A DNA stretch of 64,000 bases from Alteraquisediminimonas sediminicola (lineage in GTDB: Bacteria > Pseudomonadota > Alphaproteobacteria > Sphingomonadales > Sphingomonadaceae): positions 248,001 through 312,000 of the forward strand of contig NZ_JAHXZS010000002.1 in assembly GCF_019740335.1 (NCBI RefSeq), read 5' to 3'. Below are positions 15,993-24,744 of the stretch, in pieces. The position numbers were made by a program, and so were the translations under genes. Within the stretch, counting starts at the first letter, position 1. Each line of letters opens with the position of its first letter. Under the pieces are notes generated by a model, which did not search any database, was not told the origin of the DNA, and worked only from the letters and a program-made list of their open reading frames with translations.

Positions 15993-16084
15993 TGAAGATG
16001 ACAGATCAGCTGTCAGCCCGCCATTGTAACAGGTGAGCTTATGAAAATTCCCTGATTTGCACGAGTCACGAGACGCGATCTATC

Positions 16085-16669
16085 TCAACTCAATGCGTCG
16101 AGTTCCGCGGCTAGCAGCGCCCGTAACCGTTCATCCGGCCAGCCCTCCGGATCGAAGCATGCCTCCAGTGATGCCCCTGCCACCACCGCCAACAGGCGAT
16201 AGGCCGCGGTATCGAGGTCGAATTTGCACACGCCCTGCGCATCGCCATAACGAAAAGCAAGCATCTGCCGATACAGACCAAGCGAATCCTTGGCCGCGCG
16301 CGACCGTTCCGCCGCATATAAAGGATCGAGATGCACGCGCCCCCAAAAGCTCATCCACACGCGCCAGTTTTTCTTGCTCTCCGGCGAGATCGGCATAATC
16401 GATTCAAAGCATGTCTGGAGCGATTCCCCAGCCTCAAACGCCGCCATCATGCGATCACGCGCCCTGAGGTTCGCAACTTCATATACTTTGAACAAGAGCT
16501 CGCTCTTGTTATGAAAATAGTTCGAAATAATAGCCGTGCTATATCCGGCAGCGGTCGCAATCTCTTTGAATGTCAGCGGCTCAATGCCAATTTCAGCAAC
16601 CAAATCAAACGCGATGGACGTCACCATCTCCCGCCGCTCTTTTCGATCTACGACAATCGGCACCTTCAA
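16085..16669 (-). CDS. TetR-family transcriptional regulator
   Basis: Protein of 194 residues. The N-terminal HTH is clear: RREMVTSIAFDLVAEIGIEPLTFKEIATAAGYSTAIISNYFHNKSELLFKVYE, with recognition helix STAIISNYF. The C-terminal domain is helical (RARDRMMAAFEAGES, RVWMSFWGRVHLDPLYAAERSRAAKDSLG) and resembles the BetI-like group. It stands between the Dabb/ABM/Rieske operon and the divergent propeller gene. A near-perfect 20-bp palindrome lies 112-131 bp upstream (16781-16800) and a related one lies just past its stop, so it may control itself and both neighbouring operons. Confidence 0.88.
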   Translation of the reverse strand: MKVPIVVDRKERREMVTSIAFDLVAEIGIEPLTFKEIATAAGYSTAIISNYFHNKSELLFKVYEVANLRARDRMMAAFEAGESLQTCFESIMPISPESKKNWRVWMSFWGRVHLDPLYAAERSRAAKDSLGLYRQMLAFRYGDAQGVCKFDLDTAAYRLLAVVAGASLEACFDPEGWPDERLRALLAAELDALS

Positions 16670-17032
16670 TACCCTCGTTTAGTTATATATTCTTGCGATT
16701 ACGACACAATTTATATTCAATAACATAGCCATAGGGTACATCACCCCATATCATGATGGCACATGGCACTCTTCCATTTTAATATGACAGCTATCATATT
16801 ATATAGCTGCCGACGTTGACGCAACAAAGCAAGATGCAACACGCAACTACTGCCTTGTCAGGTCACAAGGTGGTCGTGCGGGTAGCAGCCACAACCGTCC
16901 CGTTTCCACAGTTGGATCAGCGGCACGCCCCTGTTTTTAACCAGTTTGAAGATGTATCTTTTCGTTTCATTATTAAATGCATGGGCAGCAAAATAATCAT
17001 GCGCCCGACACATCATCACGGGGGAAGATGCG
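16670..17032. other. Divergent promoter region, 363 bp, no gene seen
   Basis: AT-rich gap between a leftward tetR gene and a rightward propeller gene. It holds the palindrome at 16781-16800 and a second short TATCATGATGG block near 16749. The open frames across it are short and share no features. It should contain both start sites. Confidence 0.6.
16781..16800. promoter_or_regulatory. Near-perfect 20-bp palindrome, TetR operator candidate
   Basis: AATATGA and TCATATT arms, 7 bp each, with CAGCTA between them. Only positions 8 and 13 break symmetry. It is in the divergent region between tetR and the propeller gene. The core TATGACAGCTATCATA resembles the 15977 site (13 of 16). Symmetric autoregulation would be typical for TetR proteins; binding is inferred. 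Confidence 0.55.
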
Positions 17033-18817
17033 ATGAATTTCCGGACAAGATTCAAGATGCGCCACGGCCTGATGGCTGTTGCTGCGCTCGCGCTCATCGC
17101 CCCCTTCACGCCTCGGCTTTTGCATGCCGCGATAAATGCTGCCCAGTCGGGTATCCCAAGCGCCGACACCGCGATTGTCGGAGACGTGCGCTCCGACAAG
17201 GAAGGTGCGATGGAGGGCGTGCTCGTCATCGCGCGGCGCAGCGACAGCCCGGTGCTGATCGCCGTCACCTCGGATGCTCAGGGACGCTTCAGTTTCGCCC
17301 GCGAAGATCTCAAGCCCGGTAAATACGACATCACGATCCGCGCGGTCGGCTATGCACTTGCCCCGACACAGGTAACAGTCGGCGCCAAGCCAGCAGCGCT
17401 CCCCCTCCAGCTGACCGCCGTCACGGACAATGACACGCTCGCCTCGCAATTGACCTCGCTCGAATGGCTCAACAGCTTCCCCGGCACCGACGCCCAAAAG
17501 GACGTCATGATCCGCAACATGGTCAATTGCGCCTTTTGCCACTCGCTGGAGCGAGTCGCGCGGTCCAGCCATGACGCGACAGACTTCCTGTCGGTGATGC
17601 AGCGCATGCTGACCTATGAAACCGACCATTCATCCGCCGATCGTATCCAGCTCGCTTGGCCGCCACAGCCTACCGAAAATCTGCAATGGTTTGGCCGCGA
17701 TGCCAAACCCATCGCCGACTGGCTCTCCACCGTCAATCTGAGCAATGGACGCACGGATTGGTCCTATCCACTGAAAACCCTGCCCCGCCCGACCGGCGAG
17801 GCGACCAAAGCGGTCGTGACCGTCTACCCGATCCCGCGCGAGATGAGCGTGATCCACGACCTCGACGTCGATTCCAAGGGCAATGTCTGGTATGGCAATA
17901 CCGGCTGGGACTTCATCGGCAAGCTCGATCCGAAAACCGGCAAGTTCAGCGAATGGGCATCGCCTAACGCCTTGCCTGCCGCCCATGCACCCGGCACCGA
18001 CCGCATCATCGGGGTGCAGGATATTCAGGTCGATGGCGAGGATAATGTCTGGGTCGCCATCGGTGGCACCAAACATGCCCGCTTTAATCCGAAAACCCGC
18101 AAATGGCAGACATTCGACCTGCCGGTCGTTTGGAAAAACCCGTTCCTTGGGCCCGTGCGCCCAGGTGAAACCGGCCTCTGGGCAACAGGCCTCGGCGCAC
18201 CGCCCGAGGGTGAAAAGCGGCATGAGCAAGCATTCCGGCTCGATATCAAGACCGGGCAATTGTCGAAGGGCATCACCCTGTTCGACGACATGCCCGCGCC
18301 TAATGACCCGACGCATAAAAATCCGCTGAACTATTGCTATATGATGGATCAGGACGCCGATGGCGACTTCCTCTGCACCGCGCCGGAACCATCGGGCATT
18401 GTCCGGGCCAATGCGCACACCGGCAAGGCGCGGTTTATTCCGACGCCCACGCCCATCGCCTATCCGCGTCGCGGTTATCGCGATCCGCAGAACCGCTTCT
18501 GGTTCGGCGAATTCTATGCCGACAAGATCGGGGTGATCGACCTCAATAATGATGTCATCCGCGAATATCCGGTCGGGGTGAAATGGATATCGCCTTATTA
18601 TGCCCGCCCCGATGCCAAGGGCCGGATCTGGGTATCGGCCACCGGGTCGGACCGGTTGCTGCGGCTCGATCCGAAGACGGGCGAGATCGTACAATATCTG
18701 ATGCCGGTCAGCTATGACGCCCGCAAGGTCGTGGTCGATGTCCGCGCTGCCAAAACCACCATATGGTTGCCGAACAAGAATGCTGCCCAACTTGTCCGCA
18801 TCGAAATCCCGGATTGA
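17033..18817 (+). CDS. Periplasmic c-heme protein with carboxypeptidase-regulatory-like domain and Vgb/SMP-type propeller
   Basis: Exported protein of 594 residues. A signal peptide (MAVAALALIAPFTPRLLHAA) is followed by a beta-sandwich resembling the carboxypeptidase regulatory domain at about 47-127 (IVGDVRSDKEGAMEGVLVIARRSD, GRFSFAREDLKPGKYDITIRAVGY). A single CAFCH heme-c motif at 166-170 sits inside a small cytochrome-like segment, and about residues 250-594 form a repeated beta-propeller of the streptogramin-lyase (Vgb)/gluconolactonase-like type (DLDVDSKGNVWYGNTGWDFIGKLDP, IQVDGEDNVWVAI). The combination suggests a redox or lyase enzyme rather than a virginiamycin resistance protein. 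Next in line is a P450 158 nt downstream. Purine-rich GGGGGAAG precedes the ATG. Confidence 0.82.
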   Translation: MNFRTRFKMRHGLMAVAALALIAPFTPRLLHAAINAAQSGIPSADTAIVGDVRSDKEGAMEGVLVIARRSDSPVLIAVTSDAQGRFSFAREDLKPGKYDITIRAVGYALAPTQVTVGAKPAALPLQLTAVTDNDTLASQLTSLEWLNSFPGTDAQKDVMIRNMVNCAFCHSLERVARSSHDATDFLSVMQRMLTYETDHSSADRIQLAWPPQPTENLQWFGRDAKPIADWLSTVNLSNGRTDWSYPLKTLPRPTGEATKAVVTVYPIPREMSVIHDLDVDSKGNVWYGNTGWDFIGKLDPKTGKFSEWASPNALPAAHAPGTDRIIGVQDIQVDGEDNVWVAIGGTKHARFNPKTRKWQTFDLPVVWKNPFLGPVRPGETGLWATGLGAPPEGEKRHEQAFRLDIKTGQLSKGITLFDDMPAPNDPTHKNPLNYCYMMDQDADGDFLCTAPEPSGIVRANAHTGKARFIPTPTPIAYPRRGYRDPQNRFWFGEFYADKIGVIDLNNDVIREYPVGVKWISPYYARPDAKGRIWVSATGSDRLLRLDPKTGEIVQYLMPVSYDARKVVVDVRAAKTTIWLPNKNAAQLVRIEIPD

Positions 18818-18975
18818 GCGCGACATAGGGCTTTAGGGCTTGGGGGGGGCAGCCGATCCGGGCGACCCCTAACCATAATATCAGGCTATCTAATCATCAT
18901 GCCCGCAGTGATACCTAAGACCGACAAGCCCCAACAAAAGGGCGCAAAATAGAATCGTCAGGAGAGACGCCCGCC

Positions 18976-20181
18976 ATGAACCAGACAGCAACTGCTATAC
19001 CCGATCATGTCGCGCCGGACCGCGTGGTGGATGTCAACATCTATGCCCTGCCGGGGATGGAGCAGGACTATCAGCAATCATGGCGCAACCTGCAGGAAAG
19101 CGTGCCCGACATCATCTGGACGCCGCAGAATGAAGGCCATTGGATCGCGATGCGCGGCGACATCTTGGCCGAGGTCCAATCCGATTATAAGCGCTTTTCC
19201 AGCCGCATCATCATCATCCCCAAATCCATCGGCGAAATGCACGGGCTGATCCCGACGACGATCGATCCGCCGGAACATCGCCCCTATCGGGTGCTGCTGA
19301 ACGATAGCCTCGCCCCGTCCGCCATTCGCGGCATGCATGATGCGATCCAACAGACCGTCATCGAATTGGTCGACAGCTTTGTCGCGGACGGTCGCTGCAA
19401 TTTCACCGAACAATTTGCCCGTATCTTCCCGATCCGCGTATTTATGAAGATGGTCGACATTCCGGAAGAAGACGCGCCCAAAATTCGCCTCTGGGCGGAA
19501 AGCATGACCCGGCCCGAACCGACCATGTCGTTCGATGCCGCCAAACAGGCTTTTTACGATTATCTCGGCCCGATCCTCGAACAACGCCGCGCCCATCCGG
19601 GCGACGATCTCATCAGCCGGATGATCACGGCGGACATGGGCAATGGCCCGATGAACCATGATCAGGCACTGGCGATTTCGACCCAGATATTGATCGCGGG
19701 CGTGGATACGGTCGTCAATTTCCTCGGCTTCGTCATGCTGTATCTGGCGGAACATCCAGAAGCCTGCGCCGAACTCGCTGCCGATCCGGCCAATATCCTG
19801 CCCGCCACCCATGAATTGTTCCGCCGCTTTGGTCTGGTGACGATTGCCCGCACGGTGCGCGAGGACATGGAATTTCACGGCGTCCAGTTGAAGGCCGGGG
19901 AACTGGTCTGCATCCCGACGGTCGTCCACGGCATCGATGATCGTAATTTTACGGACCCGATGAAAGTCGATTTCAAGCGCCCCCGCACCCGCCATTCCGG
20001 CTTTGGCAGCGGGCCGCATATGTGCCCCGGTCAGGAATTGGCGCGGATGGAAATCGCGATCACCATCGAGGAATGGCTGAAACGCATCCCGCATTTCCGG
20101 ATTGCCCCTGATGCCGACACCCATTGCAGCGGCGGCATTGTCGGCAGCATCAATCGCCTGTGTCTGGAATGGGATCTTTAA
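18976..20181 (+). CDS. Cytochrome P450
   Basis: Soluble bacterial P450 of 401 residues. The heme loop FGSGPHMCPG puts the Cys ligand at residue 350; the ExxR of the K-helix is E280/R283 in ELFRR; the I-helix reads AGVDTVVN (241-248) with Asp244 and Thr245 for oxygen activation. Family type: class I, needing ferredoxin and reductase, which are not in the window. GGAGAGAC precedes the ATG. It begins a rightward stretch of oxidoreductases (SDR, two MDR, SnoaL, SDR), so it probably hydroxylates the same substrate family as the Rieske enzymes. Confidence 0.95.
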   Translation: MNQTATAIPDHVAPDRVVDVNIYALPGMEQDYQQSWRNLQESVPDIIWTPQNEGHWIAMRGDILAEVQSDYKRFSSRIIIIPKSIGEMHGLIPTTIDPPEHRPYRVLLNDSLAPSAIRGMHDAIQQTVIELVDSFVADGRCNFTEQFARIFPIRVFMKMVDIPEEDAPKIRLWAESMTRPEPTMSFDAAKQAFYDYLGPILEQRRAHPGDDLISRMITADMGNGPMNHDQALAISTQILIAGVDTVVNFLGFVMLYLAEHPEACAELAADPANILPATHELFRRFGLVTIARTVREDMEFHGVQLKAGELVCIPTVVHGIDDRNFTDPMKVDFKRPRTRHSGFGSGPHMCPGQELARMEIAITIEEWLKRIPHFRIAPDADTHCSGGIVGSINRLCLEWDL

Positions 20182-20279
20182 ACGGTCGCGCGCACTTGGC
20201 ACATTACAGAGTGTAGGCCTTTCAATCATCGGCCTAAGCAACAGATCACGTACACATTTGAACCACGAAGGAAGCTAAA

Positions 20280-21041
20280 ATGGATTTGGGACTCTCCGGC
20301 AAAAAGGCAATCGTCACCGGCTCCACGCGGGGCATTGGTCGGCGCATTGTGGAAAGCCTGCTGGCAGAAGGTTGCGATGTCGCCATCGGCGCGCGCAAGG
20401 CGGATGAAGTCGAACAGGCGCTTGGCGAATTGGCTGGCCGTCCGGGCAAGGCCGTGGGCGCAGCCGTCGATGTGATGGATGGCGAAGCCTATCAGCGCTG
20501 GATCGCCGACATGGGTGACAAGCTCGGTGGCATCGACATTTTCGTCCATAATGTCTCGGCAGGCGGCAGCATGGATGGCGAAGCGAGCTGGCGCAATTGC
20601 TTTGAGGCCGATGTGCTGGGCGCGGTGCGTGGCGTCGAAGCGGCCACGCCTTATCTCGAAAAATCCGGTGAAGCATCGGTGATCTTCATCGGTACCACCG
20701 CCTCGGTTGAAACCTTCATGGCACCGATGGCCTATAATGCGCTCAAGGCGTCGCTCATCACTTATGCCAAGCAATTGTCGCAGCATGTCGGCGCGCAGGG
20801 CATCCGCGTGAATGTCGTCTCGCCGGGGCCGATCTACTTCAAGGGCGGTGCCTGGGAACAGATCGAACAGGGCATGCCGGAATTGTACGACACCCATGTC
20901 GCCCTCCACCCGACCCATCGCATGGGCAAGCCGGAAGAAATCGCGCGCGCCGTGACCTTCCTCGCCAGCCCGGCAGCCAGTTGGATCAACGGCGTCAATC
21001 TCGTCGTCGACGGCGGCTATACCAAGCGCGTTCAGTTCTAA
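20280..21041 (+). CDS. SDR oxidoreductase
   Basis: Classical short-chain dehydrogenase of 253 residues: cofactor motif TGSTRGIGRR, DVMD acidic residue, HNVSAGGS motif, catalytic IFIGTT Ser region, YNALK (Tyr-x3-Lys), VSPGPI and VDGGYTKRV end. Same overall pattern as the SDR at 11917. SD AAGGAAG precedes the ATG. Sits 98 nt after the P450. Likely oxidises the P450 product alcohol; the direction is not shown. Confidence 0.9.
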   Translation: MDLGLSGKKAIVTGSTRGIGRRIVESLLAEGCDVAIGARKADEVEQALGELAGRPGKAVGAAVDVMDGEAYQRWIADMGDKLGGIDIFVHNVSAGGSMDGEASWRNCFEADVLGAVRGVEAATPYLEKSGEASVIFIGTTASVETFMAPMAYNALKASLITYAKQLSQHVGAQGIRVNVVSPGPIYFKGGAWEQIEQGMPELYDTHVALHPTHRMGKPEEIARAVTFLASPAASWINGVNLVVDGGYTKRVQF

Positions 21042-21052
21042 ACCGCATATTC

Positions 21053-21087
21053 GGGACTGCTGCCGCCGGATCGGCGGCGGCGGTCCC
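21053..21087 (+). terminator. GC-rich stem-loop after the SDR gene
   Basis: Long imperfect stem: GGGAC plus TGCTGCCGCC on the left, GGCGGCGGCGG TCCC on the right, loop near GGATC. No T run follows; a downstream SD and the next start are 58 nt away. Could be a transcription pause or mRNA stabilising stem inside an operon. Confidence 0.45.
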
Positions 21088-21144
21088 TCGCGGAAAAATA
21101 CGTCATTAATTACAATTATAAAATGACATACAAGGGAATGTGCG

Positions 21145-22176
21145 ATGCCGAATAACCGGACCTTGATCTTGCGATCTCGGCCTGAGGGCATGGTCAAGGT
21201 CGAAGATTTTGAAGTCGTCGACCGGCCAATGCCGACACCGAAGGATGGGGAAATCCTCGTCCAGAATTATTATGCATCGCTCGATCCCGGCCTCCGCAAG
21301 ATGCTGGGTGCCACCGATGGCTATTGGATTCCGACGCCCTTGGGCGAGCCGATGGCGACGAACACCGTCGGCAAGGTGCTGGAATCGCGCCACCCGGATT
21401 ACAAGCCGGGCGATCTGGTGACGGGGACGGCCTATCTTCAGGAATATACGGCCTATGCGCCGGGTCCGATGACATGGAAGGTCGATCCCGCCTCGCGTTT
21501 GTCGTTGAGCAACAGCCTCGGCATCCTCGGCGCAACGGGTCTCACCGCGTATGTCGGCTTGTTGGAAGTCGGGCGTCCGCTCAAAGGCGAATCCGTGCTG
21601 GTATCGGGCGCAGCCGGGGCCGTCGGCTCTGCTGTCGGCCAGATGGCGAAAATCAAGGGCTGTCGGGTCGTCGGCCTTGCGGGCGGTCCGGAAAAATGCC
21701 GACGCCTGATCGAGGAATTCGGCTTTGATGGCGCGATCGATTATAAGGGCAAGACGCGCGAACAGCTCACCGCCGAAATTCGGGCATTATGTCCGCAAGG
21801 CGTGGATGTGTATTTCGAAAATGTCGGCGGTATCCAGCTCGATGCGGCGCTTGCCTGCATGAACTGGGGCGGACGCATTCCGGTGTGCGGACTGATCTCG
21901 GAATATAATCAGACCATAGATGCGGAACCGATGGTCAATCTGTTCTCGATTGTCGGCAAAGTGCTGCGGGTCGAAGGTTTTCTCTCCTTCACGTTCAAGG
22001 ACATTTTCCCCTGCGCGTTGCGCGAGATCGAAGAATGGATATTGAGCGGCAAGCTCGTCTATCGCGAACATATCGCCGATGGCATCGAGGCCGCGCCCGC
22101 GACCTTCATCACCCTGTTCACCGGCCAAAATGACGGCAAAACCGTCGTCAAATTGGCCGATCCAACGCAAATCTAA
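21145..22176 (+). CDS. Zinc-free MDR oxidoreductase, leukotriene-B4-dehydrogenase/prostaglandin-reductase type
   Basis: NADP-dependent medium-chain reductase of 343 residues. It lacks the zinc ligands of alcohol dehydrogenases. Family marks: the GATGLTAYVGLLEVG segment, the cofactor loop SGAAGAVGSAVGQMAKIKG, FGFDGAIDYKG, YFENVGG, GGRIPVCGLISEYN and EGFLSF. Such enzymes reduce alpha,beta-unsaturated ketones or aldehydes. The next gene is a close paralog. SD AAGGGAATG precedes the ATG. Confidence 0.92.
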   Translation: MPNNRTLILRSRPEGMVKVEDFEVVDRPMPTPKDGEILVQNYYASLDPGLRKMLGATDGYWIPTPLGEPMATNTVGKVLESRHPDYKPGDLVTGTAYLQEYTAYAPGPMTWKVDPASRLSLSNSLGILGATGLTAYVGLLEVGRPLKGESVLVSGAAGAVGSAVGQMAKIKGCRVVGLAGGPEKCRRLIEEFGFDGAIDYKGKTREQLTAEIRALCPQGVDVYFENVGGIQLDAALACMNWGGRIPVCGLISEYNQTIDAEPMVNLFSIVGKVLRVEGFLSFTFKDIFPCALREIEEWILSGKLVYREHIADGIEAAPATFITLFTGQNDGKTVVKLADPTQI

Positions 22177-22213
22177 CTAACCTAAACCCCATTTTTAAAC
22201 AGGAACTTATCTC

Positions 22214-23245
22214 ATGAAAAATCGTCGCATCGTCTTGGCCTCGCGTCCCACCGGCATTCCGACCCCGGAAAATTTCACGCTGGTCGAAGCTGATATCCCC
22301 GAATTGGAAGATGGTCAGGTCCTGCTCGAAAATCAGGTCTTTGCCATTGATCCCGCCGTGCGCGGCATGTTGGACGATGTGAAAAGCTATATGCCACCGG
22401 TGCAAATTGGCGGCCTGATCCCGACGATGGTGCTGGGCCGCGTGATCAAGTCGCGCAACCCCGCCTTCAAGGAAGGCGATTACGGTCGCGGCTTTATCGG
22501 TTGGGAAGAATATTCGGTCCTCAACCCCACCAGCGTCGCATTTGAAAACGTCAAGATCGACCCGACCATTCCGCTGACCGCCTATATGGGTGCGCTCGGC
22601 TGGTCCGGCATCACGGCCTATGTCGGCCTGCTCGACACAGGCGCGATGAAGGCGGGCGATGTCGTCGTCGTCAGCGCCGCCGCAGGTGCCGTTGGTAGCG
22701 TTGCAGGGCAAGTCGCCAAGCTGCGCGGCTGCCGCGTCGTCGGGATCGTCGGGTCAGACGAAAAGGCCGAAATGATCACCAAGGAACTCGGGATGGATGC
22801 CGCCGTCAATTACAAGACGGCCCCCGATCTCGAAGCCGCGATCAAGGCTGCCTGCCCGGATGGCATTGATCTCTATTTCGACAATGTCGGCGGCAAGACG
22901 CTCGACACGATTTTGCCGCTGATGAATGACTTCGGGCGGATTCCGGTGTGCGGCATGATCGCGAACTACAATCACCAGACCGAGCCTTATCTCCTGCGCA
23001 ACATATGGCAGGTGCTGGTCCATCGCATCACGATGCGCGGTTTCCTCGCTTATGAAGCCGTCGACATGCTGCATGAGGCAGAAGATCAACTGGCCGCATG
23101 GTTCAAATCCGGCGAACTGATCGCCACCGAAAATGTCAGCACCGGCCTCGAAAGCACGCCCGCCGCATTCATCCGCCTGATGGCGGGCGAAACCTCGGGC
23201 AAAACCTTGGTCCGGTTGAACGACCGCATCACCACCTTGGGATAA
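22214..23245 (+). CDS. Zinc-free MDR oxidoreductase (paralog of the preceding gene)
   Basis: Enone-reductase-like protein, also 343 residues. Same marks as the gene before it: GALGWSGITAYVGLLDTG, SAAAGAVGSVAGQVAKLRG, LGMDAAVNYKT, YFDNVGG and GRIPVCGMIANYN, but with different flanks (ILPLMNDF, ITMRGFLAYE). The tandem paralogs probably arose by duplication and may act on two unsaturated carbonyl intermediates or stereoisomers. SD AGGAACTT lies before the ATG. It is followed at 8 nt by the SnoaL gene, so they are one transcript. Confidence 0.92.
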   Translation: MKNRRIVLASRPTGIPTPENFTLVEADIPELEDGQVLLENQVFAIDPAVRGMLDDVKSYMPPVQIGGLIPTMVLGRVIKSRNPAFKEGDYGRGFIGWEEYSVLNPTSVAFENVKIDPTIPLTAYMGALGWSGITAYVGLLDTGAMKAGDVVVVSAAAGAVGSVAGQVAKLRGCRVVGIVGSDEKAEMITKELGMDAAVNYKTAPDLEAAIKAACPDGIDLYFDNVGGKTLDTILPLMNDFGRIPVCGMIANYNHQTEPYLLRNIWQVLVHRITMRGFLAYEAVDMLHEAEDQLAAWFKSGELIATENVSTGLESTPAAFIRLMAGETSGKTLVRLNDRITTLG

Positions 23246-23252
23246 TCGTCAA

Positions 23253-23786
23253 ATGACCAACACATTGACGCAAGATGACCTGACGCGGATTCGTCGAATG
23301 TTCGACGAATCCGCCATTCGCGATCTGCTCACCGATTATACCGATGCGGTCGACTGGATCGATTGGCAGGCGATGGACAAGATCTTCTGGCCTGATGCCA
23401 TTCTGGACTACGGCTTTTGCAAGGGTGATACGGCGGCCATCATGCCGATCGTTGTATCGCTGGAGGAAAGCTATCGCCGCCGCCTCCACATGCTCGGTAT
23501 GCCGCGTATTCATCTCGATGGCGATCAGGCACGGGCCGATGCCTGTTCCGTCATTGTCGCACGTACGGATAATGACGGCGGCGGAGTCGATGACATTTTC
23601 TGGGGCCGCTATCTGTTCACCGCAGAACGGCGTGGCGATGTGTGGCGGCTGTCGAGCCTCACCTATCTCCTCAATCTTCTCGACAGTCGCCAACGCGACA
23701 GCGACGACCGTGACGGGCCGGTACTCATGGCGGACGACCTCACGCCCGACCATCCCCACGCCCCGCCAAAGGCGACAACGAACTGA
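23253..23786 (+). CDS. SnoaL/NTF2-like protein
   Basis: Protein of 177 residues with an NTF2-like cone fold: MFDESAIRDLLTDYTDAVDWIDWQAMDKIFWPDAILDYG, HMLGMPRIHLDGDQARADA, YLFTAERRGDVWRLSSLTY. In catabolic clusters the family contains hydratases, isomerases, dehydratases and small ring-hydroxylase subunits. It might be a lone oxygenase beta-like partner, but the usual beta-subunit pattern is not clear. Starts 8 nt after the MDR stop. Confidence 0.75.
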   Translation: MTNTLTQDDLTRIRRMFDESAIRDLLTDYTDAVDWIDWQAMDKIFWPDAILDYGFCKGDTAAIMPIVVSLEESYRRRLHMLGMPRIHLDGDQARADACSVIVARTDNDGGGVDDIFWGRYLFTAERRGDVWRLSSLTYLLNLLDSRQRDSDDRDGPVLMADDLTPDHPHAPPKATTN

Positions 23787-23826
23787 ATATCGGATGCAAC
23801 CGCGCCACCCACATAAAGGATAGACA

Positions 23827-24600
23827 ATGGATCTTGGTCTGAATGGCGCGGTGGCGCTGGTTACCGGCGCAAAAGGCAATATCGGACAGGCGGTTTGCTC
23901 CGCGCTCCGCGCTGAGGGCGTGCAGGTCATCGCCACCGATATGGCGGTGGGCGCGCCCGAGGCCGGACTGGAATGGCATAAGCTCGATGTGACGAATGAA
24001 CAGGATTGGCAGCGGGTAATCGCTGCGGTGCGCGCCAAATATGGACGGCTCGATATTCTGGTGAACAATGCCGGGATCGCGCCGACCGACCGGATCGACA
24101 CGATGCCCTTGGCCGATTTCCGTCGCGCCTTTGACATCAATGTCGCGGGCGTATTTCTCGGCACGCAGGTCGCCTCCGCGCTGCTGGCCGAAAGCGGGAC
24201 CAAGCGCGAAGGTGGATCGGCGATCATCAACATTGCCTCTGGCGCTGCCGACAAGCCCGCCGCCTTTAACGCCTGCTATTGCGCGACCAAGGCCGCCGTC
24301 TCGATGTTCACCCGCGCCACGGCGCTGGAATTTTCGACCTTGGGCATGCCGGTGCGCGTCAACGCCGTCCATCCGGGCGCGGTCGCCTCCGACATGATGG
24401 ATTCGATTGTGGCGCGCTATGTCGAGCTGACGGGCCGCAATAAGGATGAGCTGAAAGCCGCGATCAACACGGGCCACCCGATGGGCCGCATGGTCGAACC
24501 GGCGGAAGTGGCGGATGCGGTTGTGTTCCTCGCCTCGCGCGCGGCGCGTTACACCCATGCGGGTGCGCTGCATGTCGATGGCGGGCAGGCGAACACCTGA
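23827..24600 (+). CDS. SDR oxidoreductase
   Basis: Short-chain dehydrogenase of 257 residues: TGAKGNIGQAV cofactor loop (GNIG rather than GIG), LDVTNEQDW, NNAGIAPTDR, IINIASGAAD Ser, YCATK, VHPGAV, and a conserved end GALHVDGGQ. Nearly the same layout as the SDR at 33487 in the neighbouring cluster (GNIGRAI, NNAGIAPMDR, IINIASGAADKPAAF, YCTSK), so these two are paralogs acting on related chemistry. Last gene of the catabolic run. SD AAAGGATAG precedes the ATG. Confidence 0.92.
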   Translation: MDLGLNGAVALVTGAKGNIGQAVCSALRAEGVQVIATDMAVGAPEAGLEWHKLDVTNEQDWQRVIAAVRAKYGRLDILVNNAGIAPTDRIDTMPLADFRRAFDINVAGVFLGTQVASALLAESGTKREGGSAIINIASGAADKPAAFNACYCATKAAVSMFTRATALEFSTLGMPVRVNAVHPGAVASDMMDSIVARYVELTGRNKDELKAAINTGHPMGRMVEPAEVADAVVFLASRAARYTHAGALHVDGGQANT

Positions 24601-24606
24601 TGCGCT

Positions 24607-24632
24607 TGCGGGGCGAATAATAACGCCCCGCA
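24607..24632 (+). terminator. GC stem-loop after the catabolic run
   Basis: TGCGGGGCG pairs with CGCCCCGCA across an eight-base AATAATAA loop, seven bases after the SDR stop. Nine perfect pairs but no T run. It divides the catabolic run from the PHA genes. Confidence 0.55.
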
Positions 24633-24744
24633 TCGATCGCGGAACTGGCAAAAGCCTGAGCTTTTAATAATCACTTTATAGTTTCTAACTTAGTCACAAC
24701 AGCGCACAAATAATGCTGCTGGTCACAATTGGAAGGATCTTCAC

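Noticed and set aside
21053-21087. Riboswitch before the MDR genes
   Set aside because: Only a simple long GC stem; no conserved aptamer core that I recognise.
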